A stretch of 64,000 nt of DNA, from assembly GCA_002842755.1 (NCBI GenBank), contig PHDU01000008.1, positions 23,719-87,718 of the forward strand, read 5' to 3'. Each line of letters starts with the position of its first letter. The first letter of the stretch is position 1. Positions 9,518 through 17,475 of the stretch are shown here, piece after piece. The notes beneath the pieces were generated by a model that did no database searches, had not been told where the DNA came from, and saw only the letters and a list, made by a program, of their open reading frames with translations. This stretch comes from Bacteroidetes bacterium HGW-Bacteroidetes-1. Lineage in GTDB: Bacteria > Bacteroidota > Bacteroidia > Bacteroidales > F082. Made by a program: the position numbers and the translations under genes.

Positions 9518-9990
9518 GGTCTGATCTTTATAAAATGAAATTCTTTTGCCTTATTTCCTCTTATGTTTTCAATTCTTGCTGTCATGCTGCTATCATTTTC
9601 AAAATGATAAATAATTCTGTTTGGATAATCATGGACAGGATTCTCAAATACCCATTTTCTATTGGAGGCGGAAACGAGTTTGAATGCAATCTCTCTTCCG
9701 TAGTTTTGATCGGATATGTTGGCGTAATAATTTAAAGTATCTCGATAAAATACCAAACGCATTTTTTCACTTAGTACAGTATCTCTACCATTTATGCTGA
9801 AACTTTTACCTTCGAGCGAAGAATCTGCTTTAAGTATCCATTGTTCGTAAAGCAGAATATTGCCATCAGTTTGCCAAAGTCCTTCAAACTGATTAAGTCT
9901 TAAAGACTGTTTCTTATTATCAGAAGTGCATGAAAACAAAAAGATAACGAGAAGAAGGTGGACAATTATTAATGTAAAAGAATCTTTCAT
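9514..9990 (-). CDS. DUF6265-like lipoprotein
   Basis: A 158-residue secreted lipoprotein: hydrophobic signal sequence with lipobox ending at C21 (LFSCTSDN), then a lipocalin-like small beta domain. The blocks FEGLWQ, YEQWILKADSSLEGKS and VFENPVHDYPNRIIYHF match the DUF6265 pattern (a conserved W, then FENP.HD.P.R..Y). The function of that family is not established. It is coupled to the nitroreductase gene by a 4-base overlap. It probably faces the periplasm from the inner or outer membrane. Confidence 0.7.
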   Translation of the reverse strand: MKDSFTLIIVHLLLVIFLFSCTSDNKKQSLRLNQFEGLWQTDGNILLYEQWILKADSSLEGKSFSINGRDTVLSEKMRLVFYRDTLNYYANISDQNYGREIAFKLVSASNRKWVFENPVHDYPNRIIYHFENDSSMTARIENIRGNKAKEFHFIKIRP

Positions 9991-10057
9991 CTGTTTTGCT
10001 TTAATTTTTCAACTTATCTATCATTTCTTAACTGATTATAATTTTTACTCAGATGAT

Positions 10058-10495
10058 TCAAACCAGCTCAACCAAATCACCTGATTTAATATTTCCTTCA
10101 GCGAGCACCCGACAGGTAACTCCTCCCCGCCAATCAGGGAAAAGAGCATTTTTTAATCCGTCGAATTGTTCATCCATACGATAACAGGGATCTGTTTCGC
10201 CGGTAATTTCAAGAAGCACCTCGCCAATACGTATTTTTCTTCCTTTTGTGTCTTTAAGTTCTATCCCTGAAATTAAAAGGTTGGCTCTTCTGATCGTCCA
10301 TGGCAGCTTTGCATCCAACTCCCTGCAGACCAAATTAAACGTTTCTTCTGAAAGAACTGTCACTTGTCTTTTACCGGGATTACCTCTGATATCATTCTGT
10401 ACACCACTGTTGAGACCTACATATGCTTCCTCACATGTGAAGATTGTACCATATTTTTCTTTCTTAAATCCAATGGCCTTAAGGACTCCTTTCAT
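10058..10495 (-). CDS. MOSC domain protein
   Basis: A 145-residue stand-alone MOSC domain, related to the C-terminal domain of molybdenum cofactor sulfurases and to YiiM/YuaD-type proteins. The conserved cysteine lies in TDPCYRMD (about 113-120), next to the GRKIRIGEVLLEITG core strand. Members are thought to handle sulfur or bind molybdopterin; the substrate here is unknown. It lies 20 bases after pgi on the same strand and may be co-transcribed. There are no molybdoenzyme genes in the window. Confidence 0.8.
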   Translation of the reverse strand: MKGVLKAIGFKKEKYGTIFTCEEAYVGLNSGVQNDIRGNPGKRQVTVLSEETFNLVCRELDAKLPWTIRRANLLISGIELKDTKGRKIRIGEVLLEITGETDPCYRMDEQFDGLKNALFPDWRGGVTCRVLAEGNIKSGDLVELV

Positions 10496-10515
10496 AATTC
10501 TATTTGTTTATAACA

Positions 10516-11850
10516 CTATTCCAAAAGCGGTGGCTCTTGATTACACGCTTCTTTACCAAGCAATGAAAACACATTTCGTTTATACGCATCCACACTGGGC
10601 TGATTAAAAGGATTGACGCCAAGAACATAGCTGCTGAGTGCGCAACTCATTTCAAAAAAATACATCAGCTGACCCATCGTATCAGGATTTATTTCAGGTA
10701 TTTCTATACTGATAATAGGCACATCACTACCTATGTGTGCAGTTTTGGTTCCAAATTCAATTTGGTGGTTTACATCAGAAAGTCTTTTTCCAGCCAAAAA
10801 ATTAAGCTGATCATAATCGTTTTCAGTAAAAGGTACTTGCAGCGTCCGTTCGGGTTTTATAACCGAAATTACAGTTTCAAATAGCTTACGTTCGCCCTCC
10901 TGAATGTATTGACCCATTGAATGAAGATCGGTAGTAAAGTTAGCTGAAACTGGAAAAATACCCTTAAGTTCCTTGCCTTCACTTTCACTAAAAAGTTGTT
11001 TGTACCACTCCGTAAAATAAAATAAACGTGGATCGTAGCTCACCATCACCTCTATACTTTTACCAGAAGCAAGCAGAGCCTGACGTGCAGCAGCATATAA
11101 TGCCATCGGATTGCCATGTATCTTTCCAACGGCACGACTAAATACTTCCATTTTTCGGGCGCCTGCAACAAAAGCTTTGATATCAATTCCGGCAACTGCG
11201 ATCGGAAATAGTCCTGCAGGAGTGAGAACAGAATAGCGTCCTCCAACATCATCAGGAATAACATACGATTCATAACTTTCGTTATTGGCTACTTGCTTTA
11301 AAGCGTTTTCCCTTTGACCAGTAATGACAACAATGCGTTTTTGCGCTTCAAAATGTCCATATTTTTTCTCAATGTGCGCATTTAATACACGGAATGCTAA
11401 AGCAGGCTCTAAAGTTGTACCTGATTTAGATATCACAATAATTGAATATTCTTTTTTATCCAAAACATCACACATATCAGCAAGATAATCTTCACTGATG
11501 TTTTGTCCTGCAAAGAGTACAGCAGGTAAAGAGTCATCATTCAACAAATGAGAAAAATGATGTGTCATAGCTTCAATAACGGCACGTGATCCATGATAAG
11601 AGCCGCCGGCTCCAACCACCACAACTACTTCCGACTTACTGCGTAAAACTGCCGCATGTTCCTCGATCCGTATTAGCAAATCCGTGTTGGTGCCGGAAGG
11701 CAAATCAACCCATCCTAAAAAATCACTACCTACTCCTGTTTTGTTATGAATTTTACGGTAGGCACTTACAATCTGCTTGTCATATGCAATAATCTGCTCC
11801 TTTGAAATGAAACTGTAAAGCTGATCCAAGGCAAGTTTTACTTGTATCAT
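10516..11850 (-). CDS. pgi: glucose-6-phosphate isomerase
   Basis: A 444-residue phosphoglucose isomerase of the short bacterial type (about 450 residues, as in Bacillus and Thermotoga, unlike the 550-residue E. coli form). It interconverts glucose 6-phosphate and fructose 6-phosphate in glycolysis. The sugar-phosphate SIS-domain signature VVVGAGGSYHGSRAVIEAM is at about 76-94, followed by VISKSGTTLEPALAFR; the conserved SESEGKELKG block lies near 290. It starts with ATG after a 327-base spacer that holds a possible antisense small RNA. A MOSC gene follows it. Confidence 0.96.
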   Translation of the reverse strand: MIQVKLALDQLYSFISKEQIIAYDKQIVSAYRKIHNKTGVGSDFLGWVDLPSGTNTDLLIRIEEHAAVLRSKSEVVVVVGAGGSYHGSRAVIEAMTHHFSHLLNDDSLPAVLFAGQNISEDYLADMCDVLDKKEYSIIVISKSGTTLEPALAFRVLNAHIEKKYGHFEAQKRIVVITGQRENALKQVANNESYESYVIPDDVGGRYSVLTPAGLFPIAVAGIDIKAFVAGARKMEVFSRAVGKIHGNPMALYAAARQALLASGKSIEVMVSYDPRLFYFTEWYKQLFSESEGKELKGIFPVSANFTTDLHSMGQYIQEGERKLFETVISVIKPERTLQVPFTENDYDQLNFLAGKRLSDVNHQIEFGTKTAHIGSDVPIISIEIPEINPDTMGQLMYFFEMSCALSSYVLGVNPFNQPSVDAYKRNVFSLLGKEACNQEPPLLE

Positions 11851-11940
11851 AAAGTGAAATTGGTATCAATACTAATGGATGATGAAAACAAAAATCATTC
11901 AATCATGCTGCAAAATAAAATATTTTCGGGCACAAACTTA

Positions 11941-11974
11941 ATAAAAAAGGGACTGACAAATGTGCCAGCCCCTT
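11941..11974 (-). terminator. minus-strand intrinsic terminator
   Basis: A 12-bp stem with loop at 11959-11962 is followed on the minus strand by six T residues (11943-11948 as A on the plus strand). There is no minus-strand protein gene upstream within 2 kb, so it either ends a small RNA or blocks antisense transcription coming out of the kinase gene before pgi. Confidence 0.6.
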
Positions 11975-12066
11975 CGAACCAAAAACCAAAATTTATGAAA
12001 ACCTTAAACGCACGTTAAATAGTACATAAATTTGCGGTCAACAAATATTTATAGATTGATAAGAAC
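11941..12066 (-). ncRNA. candidate small RNA, about 125 nt
   Basis: On the minus strand a TAATTTTG promoter element would start transcription near 12066. About 90 bases later comes a 12-bp stem closed by a 4-base loop (11947-11958 with 11963-11974), in which two positions are G-U pairs on this strand but A-C mismatches on the other, followed by a T run. That asymmetry says the hairpin is built for the minus strand. The longest ATG frame in the interval is 7 codons, so it is probably non-coding. The exact ends are inferred, and a leader of pgi is an alternative. Confidence 0.35.
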
Positions 12067-12165
12067 CTGTACAAAATTACAACGATTAGCAGGCTTGCGC
12101 TGTTAAGGAAATATAACGCTTGTTAAGAATTGTTAATGTGCTGTAAGCCACGTAAATCAATCACA

Positions 12166-12173
12166 TACCTTTG
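12166..12173 (+). promoter_or_regulatory. -7 promoter element of the kinase-regulator operon
   Basis: TACCTTTG matches the TAnnTTTG consensus exactly and ends only four bases before the GTG start of the kinase. The predicted transcription start falls on or beside that GTG, so the mRNA would be leaderless or nearly so. Confidence 0.7.
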
Positions 12174-12177
12174 CTCT

Positions 12178-13599
12178 GTGAATAAAAAACTTATAATCGG
12201 AATCGTACTCGTTATGGCCATTGCATTGATAGGCATGATGACCATTCAGATTTACCTGATTGGGGATGCGGTTAAGGTTAAAGAGGCCACATTTGTTCGC
12301 GATGTTAATCAAGCGATGAACCATGTTGTGATGGTGATAGAAAAGGAAGAAATGCAGAGACAGTTTGAGCATCATATGAATCTTATCAATCGCAGAGCCA
12401 ATTTGATATCAGTGTATGATTCGCTAAACCTAAGTATGCAGAAAGAATTGCAACAACCGATGAATCAGGAAGAATATGCTGCTTTTATGCGCCGCACCAC
12501 ACTTGCACAAGAGATGTTGCAGGAAATGATTTTTGGTTATAAGGAAGAATCGTCAGTAAGTAAACAAACCGAACCTATCAGAATAGATTCAATGGTGAAA
12601 TCAGAGTTGAAGCGATATGGCATCAACACCTATTTTGAACTCGGGATATACAGTCCGACAAGAAACGCTATGCTTTTTCAAAAATCTGGAAAATATCCAC
12701 AACAACTGCTTGATGAAAGCTTTGCCTTCGATATGTACCCTACTATTGCACCTGTGCGTTTTGCTGACAAAATTTTGGTTTATTTTCCCAATGAAAAACG
12801 CTTTCTCGTTCGTCAGCTTTCAGAATTGCTGTTTATTTCCGGAGCACTCATCCTAATTATTATAATGGGTTTTACGGCTACAATTTTTGTTATTTTCCGT
12901 CAAAAGAAACTTTCTGAGATGAAAAACGACTTTGTGAATAATATGACCCATGAATTCAAAACCCCTATTTCGACTATTGGACTGGCCTGTGAAGCTTTGC
13001 GTGATAATGACATTCAAAAATCTGAAGTGCTCTATTCAACGTACATCAGTATGATTGATGAAGAAAACAAGCGGCTTGGCTCAATGGCAGAACAGGTGCT
13101 TCAATCTGCTGTACTCGACAAAGGAGAACTGATTCTCAAAAAAGAAAAAGTGGATATTCACGAAATCATTCGTGAAGCTATGGCAAGTAAAATGCTTCAG
13201 GCCAAAAGCAGAAACGGACACATCTTTTCTGAACTAAAGGCTGAAGATCATCATGTTTTGGGCGATCCGGTCCACCTTACCAATGTTGTTCTAAACCTGA
13301 TCGACAACGCACTCAAATATACTGAGGATGTTCCGCAAATTATTGTAAGAAGCCGTAATATTCCCAATGCAATTGAGTTTAGTGTTCAAGACAATGGTAT
13401 TGGTATTGGTAAATCGAATCAAAAACGTATATTTGAAAAATTATACCGCGTACCTACCGGTAATGTGCACAACGTGAAAGGTTTTGGCCTTGGACTCAGT
13501 TACGTAAAAGCCGTTGTCGAAAAACAAGGGGGTATGATTGGTGTTAGCAGTGAAATAAAAAAAGGATCAACATTTTATATCCGTTTACCATTAACCTAA
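12178..13599 (+). CDS. sensor histidine kinase (RprX-like)
   Basis: An inner-membrane histidine kinase of 473 residues. TM1 spans about 4-26 and TM2 about 216-240, enclosing a 190-residue periplasmic sensor region with no recognised domain. No HAMP domain is evident; TM2 runs almost straight into the dimerisation helix with the phosphorylated H258 (NNMTHEFKTP). The N box (NVVLNLIDNALKYTE), G1 (VQDNGIGIG) and G2 (GFGLGLSYVKAVV) boxes are intact. The GTG start is chosen because it precedes the lysine-flanked TM1 and directly follows the promoter; the upstream frame would have to be read through the promoter. The general layout resembles RprX of Bacteroides, which I offer tentatively. The cognate regulator follows after 15 bases. 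Confidence 0.85.
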   Translation: MNKKLIIGIVLVMAIALIGMMTIQIYLIGDAVKVKEATFVRDVNQAMNHVVMVIEKEEMQRQFEHHMNLINRRANLISVYDSLNLSMQKELQQPMNQEEYAAFMRRTTLAQEMLQEMIFGYKEESSVSKQTEPIRIDSMVKSELKRYGINTYFELGIYSPTRNAMLFQKSGKYPQQLLDESFAFDMYPTIAPVRFADKILVYFPNEKRFLVRQLSELLFISGALILIIIMGFTATIFVIFRQKKLSEMKNDFVNNMTHEFKTPISTIGLACEALRDNDIQKSEVLYSTYISMIDEENKRLGSMAEQVLQSAVLDKGELILKKEKVDIHEIIREAMASKMLQAKSRNGHIFSELKAEDHHVLGDPVHLTNVVLNLIDNALKYTEDVPQIIVRSRNIPNAIEFSVQDNGIGIGKSNQKRIFEKLYRVPTGNVHNVKGFGLGLSYVKAVVEKQGGMIGVSSEIKKGSTFYIRLPLT

Positions 13600-13614
13600 A
13601 GCTTAAAAACCTAT

Positions 13615-14304
13615 ATGGAAAATCTGACAAAAGTACTTTTAGCGGAGGATGACAAGAACCTCGGCACAATTCTGAAGGCTTATCTTGAGGCAAAAGGATT
13701 TCCAACAACCTTGTGTGGAGACGGACAGGAAGCCCTCGAAAAATTTAAACGTGAAGAATTTAATTTCTGCGTACTCGATGTAATGATGCCGGTAATGGAT
13801 GGCTTCACTTTAGCAGCAGAAATCAGAAAGCTTGACAAAAAAGTACCCATGCTTTTTCTTACTGCCAAAGCCATGCATGAGGATAAACTAAAAGGCTTTG
13901 AACTGGGCGCAGATGATTATCTTTCCAAGCCATTCAGTATGGAAGAGTTGCTTTTGCGCATGAAAGCCATTCTGCGACGTTCGGCTGAAGATACTGTTAG
14001 AACGACAACTTTCAAAATCGGAAGCTATAGTTTTGACTACAACCGTCAGTTATTGGTGCGTAATAATATTGAAAACAAACTCACTTCAAAAGAATCGGAA
14101 CTACTTCGGCTTCTTTGCGAAAATATGAACAGTGTACTTGACCGTTCGGTTGCTTTGAATAAAATTTGGTATGACGATAGCTACTTTAACGCACGTTCAA
14201 TGGATGTTTATATCACCAAACTCAGGAAATATTTTAAAGATGATCCGGAGATTGAACTGATGAATGTGCATGGTGTTGGATTTAAGTTGCTTGTAAACAA
14301 CTAA
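13615..14304 (+). CDS. OmpR-family response regulator (RprY-like)
   Basis: A 229-residue DNA-binding regulator: receiver domain (about 6-120) with acidic pocket E11/D12/D13, phosphorylated D55 (CVLDVMMP) and switch lysine in LSKPFSMEE, then a winged-helix trans_reg_C domain (about 135-227) with the LTSKESELLRLL and MDVYITKLRKYF segments. It is the partner of the kinase encoded 15 bases upstream. The sequence around AEDDKNLGTILKAYLEAKGF recalls RprY of Bacteroides, but this is from memory and not proven. Its regulon cannot be read from the window; the adjoining methyltransferase gene is in the same run. Confidence 0.88.
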   Translation: MENLTKVLLAEDDKNLGTILKAYLEAKGFPTTLCGDGQEALEKFKREEFNFCVLDVMMPVMDGFTLAAEIRKLDKKVPMLFLTAKAMHEDKLKGFELGADDYLSKPFSMEELLLRMKAILRRSAEDTVRTTTFKIGSYSFDYNRQLLVRNNIENKLTSKESELLRLLCENMNSVLDRSVALNKIWYDDSYFNARSMDVYITKLRKYFKDDPEIELMNVHGVGFKLLVNN

Positions 14305-14327
14305 TTCTCATTCTTGCTCTATTATTC

Positions 14328-15419
14328 ATGGACAAAGACAAGTCAGCAGAACTGCATTTTGACATTCCACCGTTGCGTCCAGATGTTGTATTACCAGCCA
14401 CAGAACCAGAAAAATTATCGGCAGGGTTTGTATATAAAACTGTTTTAAACGAACTTAAAAAGGGGAAAAAGTTTTGCTTTGAAGGAACCTTTGGTACTGC
14501 ATTGAGTTTCTATAGTTGGCTGAAGAAACAGACTAACTCAAAACACCCTGTTCATGATTATTTCAGTTCAAGACAAAATAAACATGCATTGTTTAAGCTT
14601 GCAGATAATTTACTGTTGCGCATAAGCAATCATCAGGCAGCACTTACCGGAGCACCACAAAATGGATGGTTAAAGATTTTGTATCCTGAAGAAAAAGATT
14701 ATTATTTGCGGTTCACCGATTTTCTTGGCATGAATGGTGCGTGGCAGTGGTTTAAAAACGGAATACATTTTCCTGATCTTGATAAGCCGGTGCACCCCTT
14801 TTATGGTGTCTATTTTCCAACAAGAAACGAACATATTAGCCTTTTTAATTCCTGGCTGTTAAAACAACCTGTTTTTCAACATGCACTTGATATAGGAACG
14901 GGTTGTGGTGTTCTTAGCCGGTTTATGCTACAAAATAATATCCCTCAGATTACTGCAACAGACATAAATAGAAATAGCCTGATCAGCCTGAAACTAGATA
15001 TGGAAAAGTATGGAGGTGACAGGTATGTAAAGTTAATCGAAACTTCACTTTTTGAAGGATTGGACATCTCATCTTTTGATCTTATTGTTTTCAATCCGCC
15101 ATGGATACCTGAGAAAGCTTCAGGAATACTCGATCAGGCGATGTATTATGATCTTCATTTATTTGAAAAATTTTTCAGTTGTGCATTTGATGGGATGCAC
15201 AAGGATGCCTTTCTTTTGATATTGTTTTCAACTTTTGCAAATGCGGCTGGTATCACACCTGAGCATCCAATTGAGAAGGAAATAGGAAGGGGAAGATTTG
15301 AGTTGATAGAAAAAGTGGAGCGCCCGGTTCTTCAAACTACTTCAGGAGGCAAGGATTGGCTTTCTGCAATTCGTTCCAAAGAGGTGATTGAGCTTTGGGT
15401 ATTGAGAAAGAAAAAGTAA
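14328..15419 (+). CDS. class I SAM-dependent methyltransferase (MTS/HemK-like)
   Basis: A 363-residue methyltransferase with the SAM-binding motif I at 188-194 (DIGTGCG) and an NPPW motif at 256-259, the active-site signature of N-methyltransferases acting on planar amide or base nitrogens (HemK/PrmC, RlmG, TrmN6 types). The N-terminal 180 residues form an extra domain that I do not recognise; PrmC's N-terminal domain is smaller. The target could be rRNA, tRNA or a protein glutamine. It starts 23 bases after the response regulator and is probably co-transcribed with it. The stop falls 2 bases from the convergent hydrolase gene, with no terminator between them. Confidence 0.75.
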   Translation: MDKDKSAELHFDIPPLRPDVVLPATEPEKLSAGFVYKTVLNELKKGKKFCFEGTFGTALSFYSWLKKQTNSKHPVHDYFSSRQNKHALFKLADNLLLRISNHQAALTGAPQNGWLKILYPEEKDYYLRFTDFLGMNGAWQWFKNGIHFPDLDKPVHPFYGVYFPTRNEHISLFNSWLLKQPVFQHALDIGTGCGVLSRFMLQNNIPQITATDINRNSLISLKLDMEKYGGDRYVKLIETSLFEGLDISSFDLIVFNPPWIPEKASGILDQAMYYDLHLFEKFFSCAFDGMHKDAFLLILFSTFANAAGITPEHPIEKEIGRGRFELIEKVERPVLQTTSGGKDWLSAIRSKEVIELWVLRKKK

Positions 15420-15421
15420 TG

Positions 15422-16654
15422 CTATTCTTTTCTGTTCAATTCTACTCTTGGATTGACCGATGCAGGTGAAAACCTGATACTGTTGTCGTTGATTATTTCC
15501 CAGAAATGTTCTGATCCTGATCCTTTCGATTTATTGGTTAGCACGATCAGTGTTTTTTGTTCTTTCAGATCACGCAGAAAAAAACTTCTGAATCCTTTCC
15601 ACCAGCCATAATGATAAACGGCACTATCCGATTCCATCCTGATCCTCCATCCAAATCCATAGTTATCACGTCGTCTGCGATGGTTAGGGCTTCCGGGAGA
15701 ATATGCTTCCTGTAATGTTTCGTTACTTACTAAAATGCCATTGTTTAATGCTACCTCAAAACGATAAAGATCACCTACGGTAGAATACATGATTTTGTCA
15801 CCCATTACACCATTGAGGTAATCTTTTGGCACTTTAATCAATCGTCTGCCTCTTTGATCGTAGCCCTGAACACCAACTTCCATATACCCTTTTACAACAG
15901 AGTCGTTTGGTGAGCGATAAATGAACGAGTGATTCATGTGTGCAGGCGTGAAAATTCTCTTTTTCACAAATTCATCAAAGTCCATCTTACTTACCCGCTC
16001 AACAATGGAGCAAAGCATGGCATAGTTGGTATTACAATAATGGAATCCGCCGTTGGGTTTAAAATATACTTTCGGTTTATACAATTCAAAAAGTTGAATC
16101 ATCCCCCTATTCGTAAGAGGAATATGTTTATCAGGCCAGTGTTCATCTGCAAGTGATTCATATCGGGGTAATCCAGAACGGTGTGTAAGCAGTTGACGGA
16201 CTGTAATGCCATCATAAGGCAACTCAGGAATATACTTTTTTATATCGGTATCATACTCGATTTTGCCAGCCTCCTTAAGAATCATAATGGCGGTAGCAGT
16301 AAACATTTTTGAAACAGAAGCAAGTTCAAACTGACTGTTTATGGTCAGTGAATCTCTTCTTTTGACTGGGTCTGCGAAGCCAAAAGCTTTCTCATAAATA
16401 AGTCTTCCATTTTCCGCGTAAAGTACTACCCCATTAAATCCGGTAAGTTTCTCCAATCTTTTAAAAACACTATCTATTTTACGTGATTTGTTCTGAATAC
16501 GTTTTGTTTCCAGATTCTTATAAATTTTTGAGGCAGGCAAAATATGAAGTTTTTCGATACTTTCAGATGAAGTTTTATCCTCTGAATCAAACCTACAACC
16601 TTTGACCTGGAACAGCAATAAAATGATTATCAAATACTTATACCAGTTACCCAT
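15422..16654 (-). CDS. beta-lactamase-family serine hydrolase, lipoprotein
   Basis: A 410-residue class C beta-lactamase-like / penicillin-binding-protein-fold hydrolase. The catalytic SxxK is S113-K116 (LASVSKMF), the YxN motif is Y206-N208, and the third motif is HYG in VYHYGWWKGF. A signal sequence with lipobox cysteine C20 (FQVKGC) suggests a lipid-anchored periplasmic or surface protein. Members include DD-carboxypeptidases, esterases and D-amino peptidases; resistance to beta-lactams should not be assumed. A TAGTTTTG promoter element lies 20 bases before the ATG. It is convergent with the methyltransferase gene. Confidence 0.85.
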   Translation of the reverse strand: MGNWYKYLIIILLLFQVKGCRFDSEDKTSSESIEKLHILPASKIYKNLETKRIQNKSRKIDSVFKRLEKLTGFNGVVLYAENGRLIYEKAFGFADPVKRRDSLTINSQFELASVSKMFTATAIMILKEAGKIEYDTDIKKYIPELPYDGITVRQLLTHRSGLPRYESLADEHWPDKHIPLTNRGMIQLFELYKPKVYFKPNGGFHYCNTNYAMLCSIVERVSKMDFDEFVKKRIFTPAHMNHSFIYRSPNDSVVKGYMEVGVQGYDQRGRRLIKVPKDYLNGVMGDKIMYSTVGDLYRFEVALNNGILVSNETLQEAYSPGSPNHRRRRDNYGFGWRIRMESDSAVYHYGWWKGFRSFFLRDLKEQKTLIVLTNKSKGSGSEHFWEIINDNSIRFSPASVNPRVELNRKE

Positions 16655-16673
16655 GCTTTACTCTTCGAATTGG

Positions 16674-16681
16674 CAAAACTA
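16674..16681 (-). promoter_or_regulatory. -7 promoter element of the serine hydrolase gene
   Basis: The minus strand reads TAGTTTTG, a full match to TAnnTTTG, 20 bases before the ATG of the hydrolase gene. Confidence 0.55.
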
Positions 16682-16736
16682 CTTTTTTGAAATGGAGTAA
16701 CCTTGCATAAAGCTTTAAAACTTGTTAACAAAAGAA

Positions 16737-17123
16737 CTAAAACGCTTCCATCATAGAGATCAAACGCTTGCTTATATCGGAAGCTAAAACACTAAGCTGC
16801 TCGTTGCCAATTAATTCAATAATGCCATGAGGTTCCATTGCAGCCACTTCAATGTTGTTATTCCCCTGATCAATAATAACGACATTGCAAGGAAGCAAAA
16901 CCCCGATTTTATCTTCAAGGCGCATTGCTTTGCTTGCAAAATGGGGGCTACAGGCACCCAAAATGGTATAGGGCTTAATGTCCTCATTAATTTTTTCTTT
17001 CAAAGCAGATTGCATATCAATGGTAGTGATAACTCCAAAACCAATATTTTTGAGGGATTCCTTTACACGTTCAACTACTGCTTCAAATTCTCCGTTTACA
17101 TTTTTGCTGATAAAATATTCCAT
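16737..17123 (-). CDS. DUF302 domain protein
   Basis: A 128-residue single-domain protein matching the DUF302 pattern: an N-terminal strand-helix (EAVVERVKESLKNIGFGVITTIDM), the central YTILGACSPHFASKAM block, and the LLPCNVVI strand. C67 (GACSP) and C89 (LPCNV) are at positions often conserved in the family. There is no signal sequence, so it is cytoplasmic. Its role is unknown, although DUF302 proteins are often found near sulfur, metal or redox genes. It stands alone here. Confidence 0.8.
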   Translation of the reverse strand: MEYFISKNVNGEFEAVVERVKESLKNIGFGVITTIDMQSALKEKINEDIKPYTILGACSPHFASKAMRLEDKIGVLLPCNVVIIDQGNNNIEVAAMEPHGIIELIGNEQLSVLASDISKRLISMMEAF

Positions 17124-17475
17124 CTTAATTATGTATTTATATTTACGAATAGATTTTTAATAATAGCCGAACTCATTAGCTCCAAACCATCAAAAATCAA
17201 AAAAAATATCTTTTCATTGGGAAATTTAGAGGGTACAAAAATAAAAAAAAAAGAGTTCTGTCTTGGAGAAGTTAGTCATCCCATTTTTGAATCTGAAGAA
17301 AATGATGAATAATGCTTTTAATAATCTTATCTGAGTATTTCGATTAAACTCTTAGAAAATACAGATGTTGAGTTTTTGGTGTAATGGACATTTGTGGCAA
17401 TAGAACATTCTTAAATAGTTGATAGTTCTACATTTATAGAAAAAAGGCAATGAACAAAAAGAGATCTTTTCAATC
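17124..17475. other. 352-base spacer, no gene seen
   Basis: The spacer between the DUF302 gene and the ABC permease is strongly AT-rich and contains only short frames with no homology I can recognise. No TAnnTTTG element was found for the DUF302 gene, and no strong terminator for the permease gene that ends at its right side. Confidence 0.5.

Larger units (their letters stand above)
11851..12177. other. spacer between pgi and the two-component system
   Basis: This divergent 327-base spacer holds no credible protein gene. It contains a plus-strand TAAATTTG element (12027-12034), a minus-strand TAATTTTG element (12072-12079), a hairpin that is an intrinsic terminator when read on the minus strand (11941-11974), and the kinase promoter at 12166-12173. 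The minus-strand promoter and terminator together bracket a putative small RNA, listed separately. No clear pgi promoter was found within the first 70 bases upstream of its ATG. Confidence 0.6.

Noticed and set aside
12001..12024. Seven-codon plus-strand leader frame (ATG near 11995 to TAA)
   Set aside because: Too short to support, and a minus-strand RNA explains the region better.
15422..16654. Antibiotic-resistance beta-lactamase
   Set aside because: The fold is right (SxxK, YxN, HYG), but the lipoprotein anchor and family breadth do not support a resistance claim.
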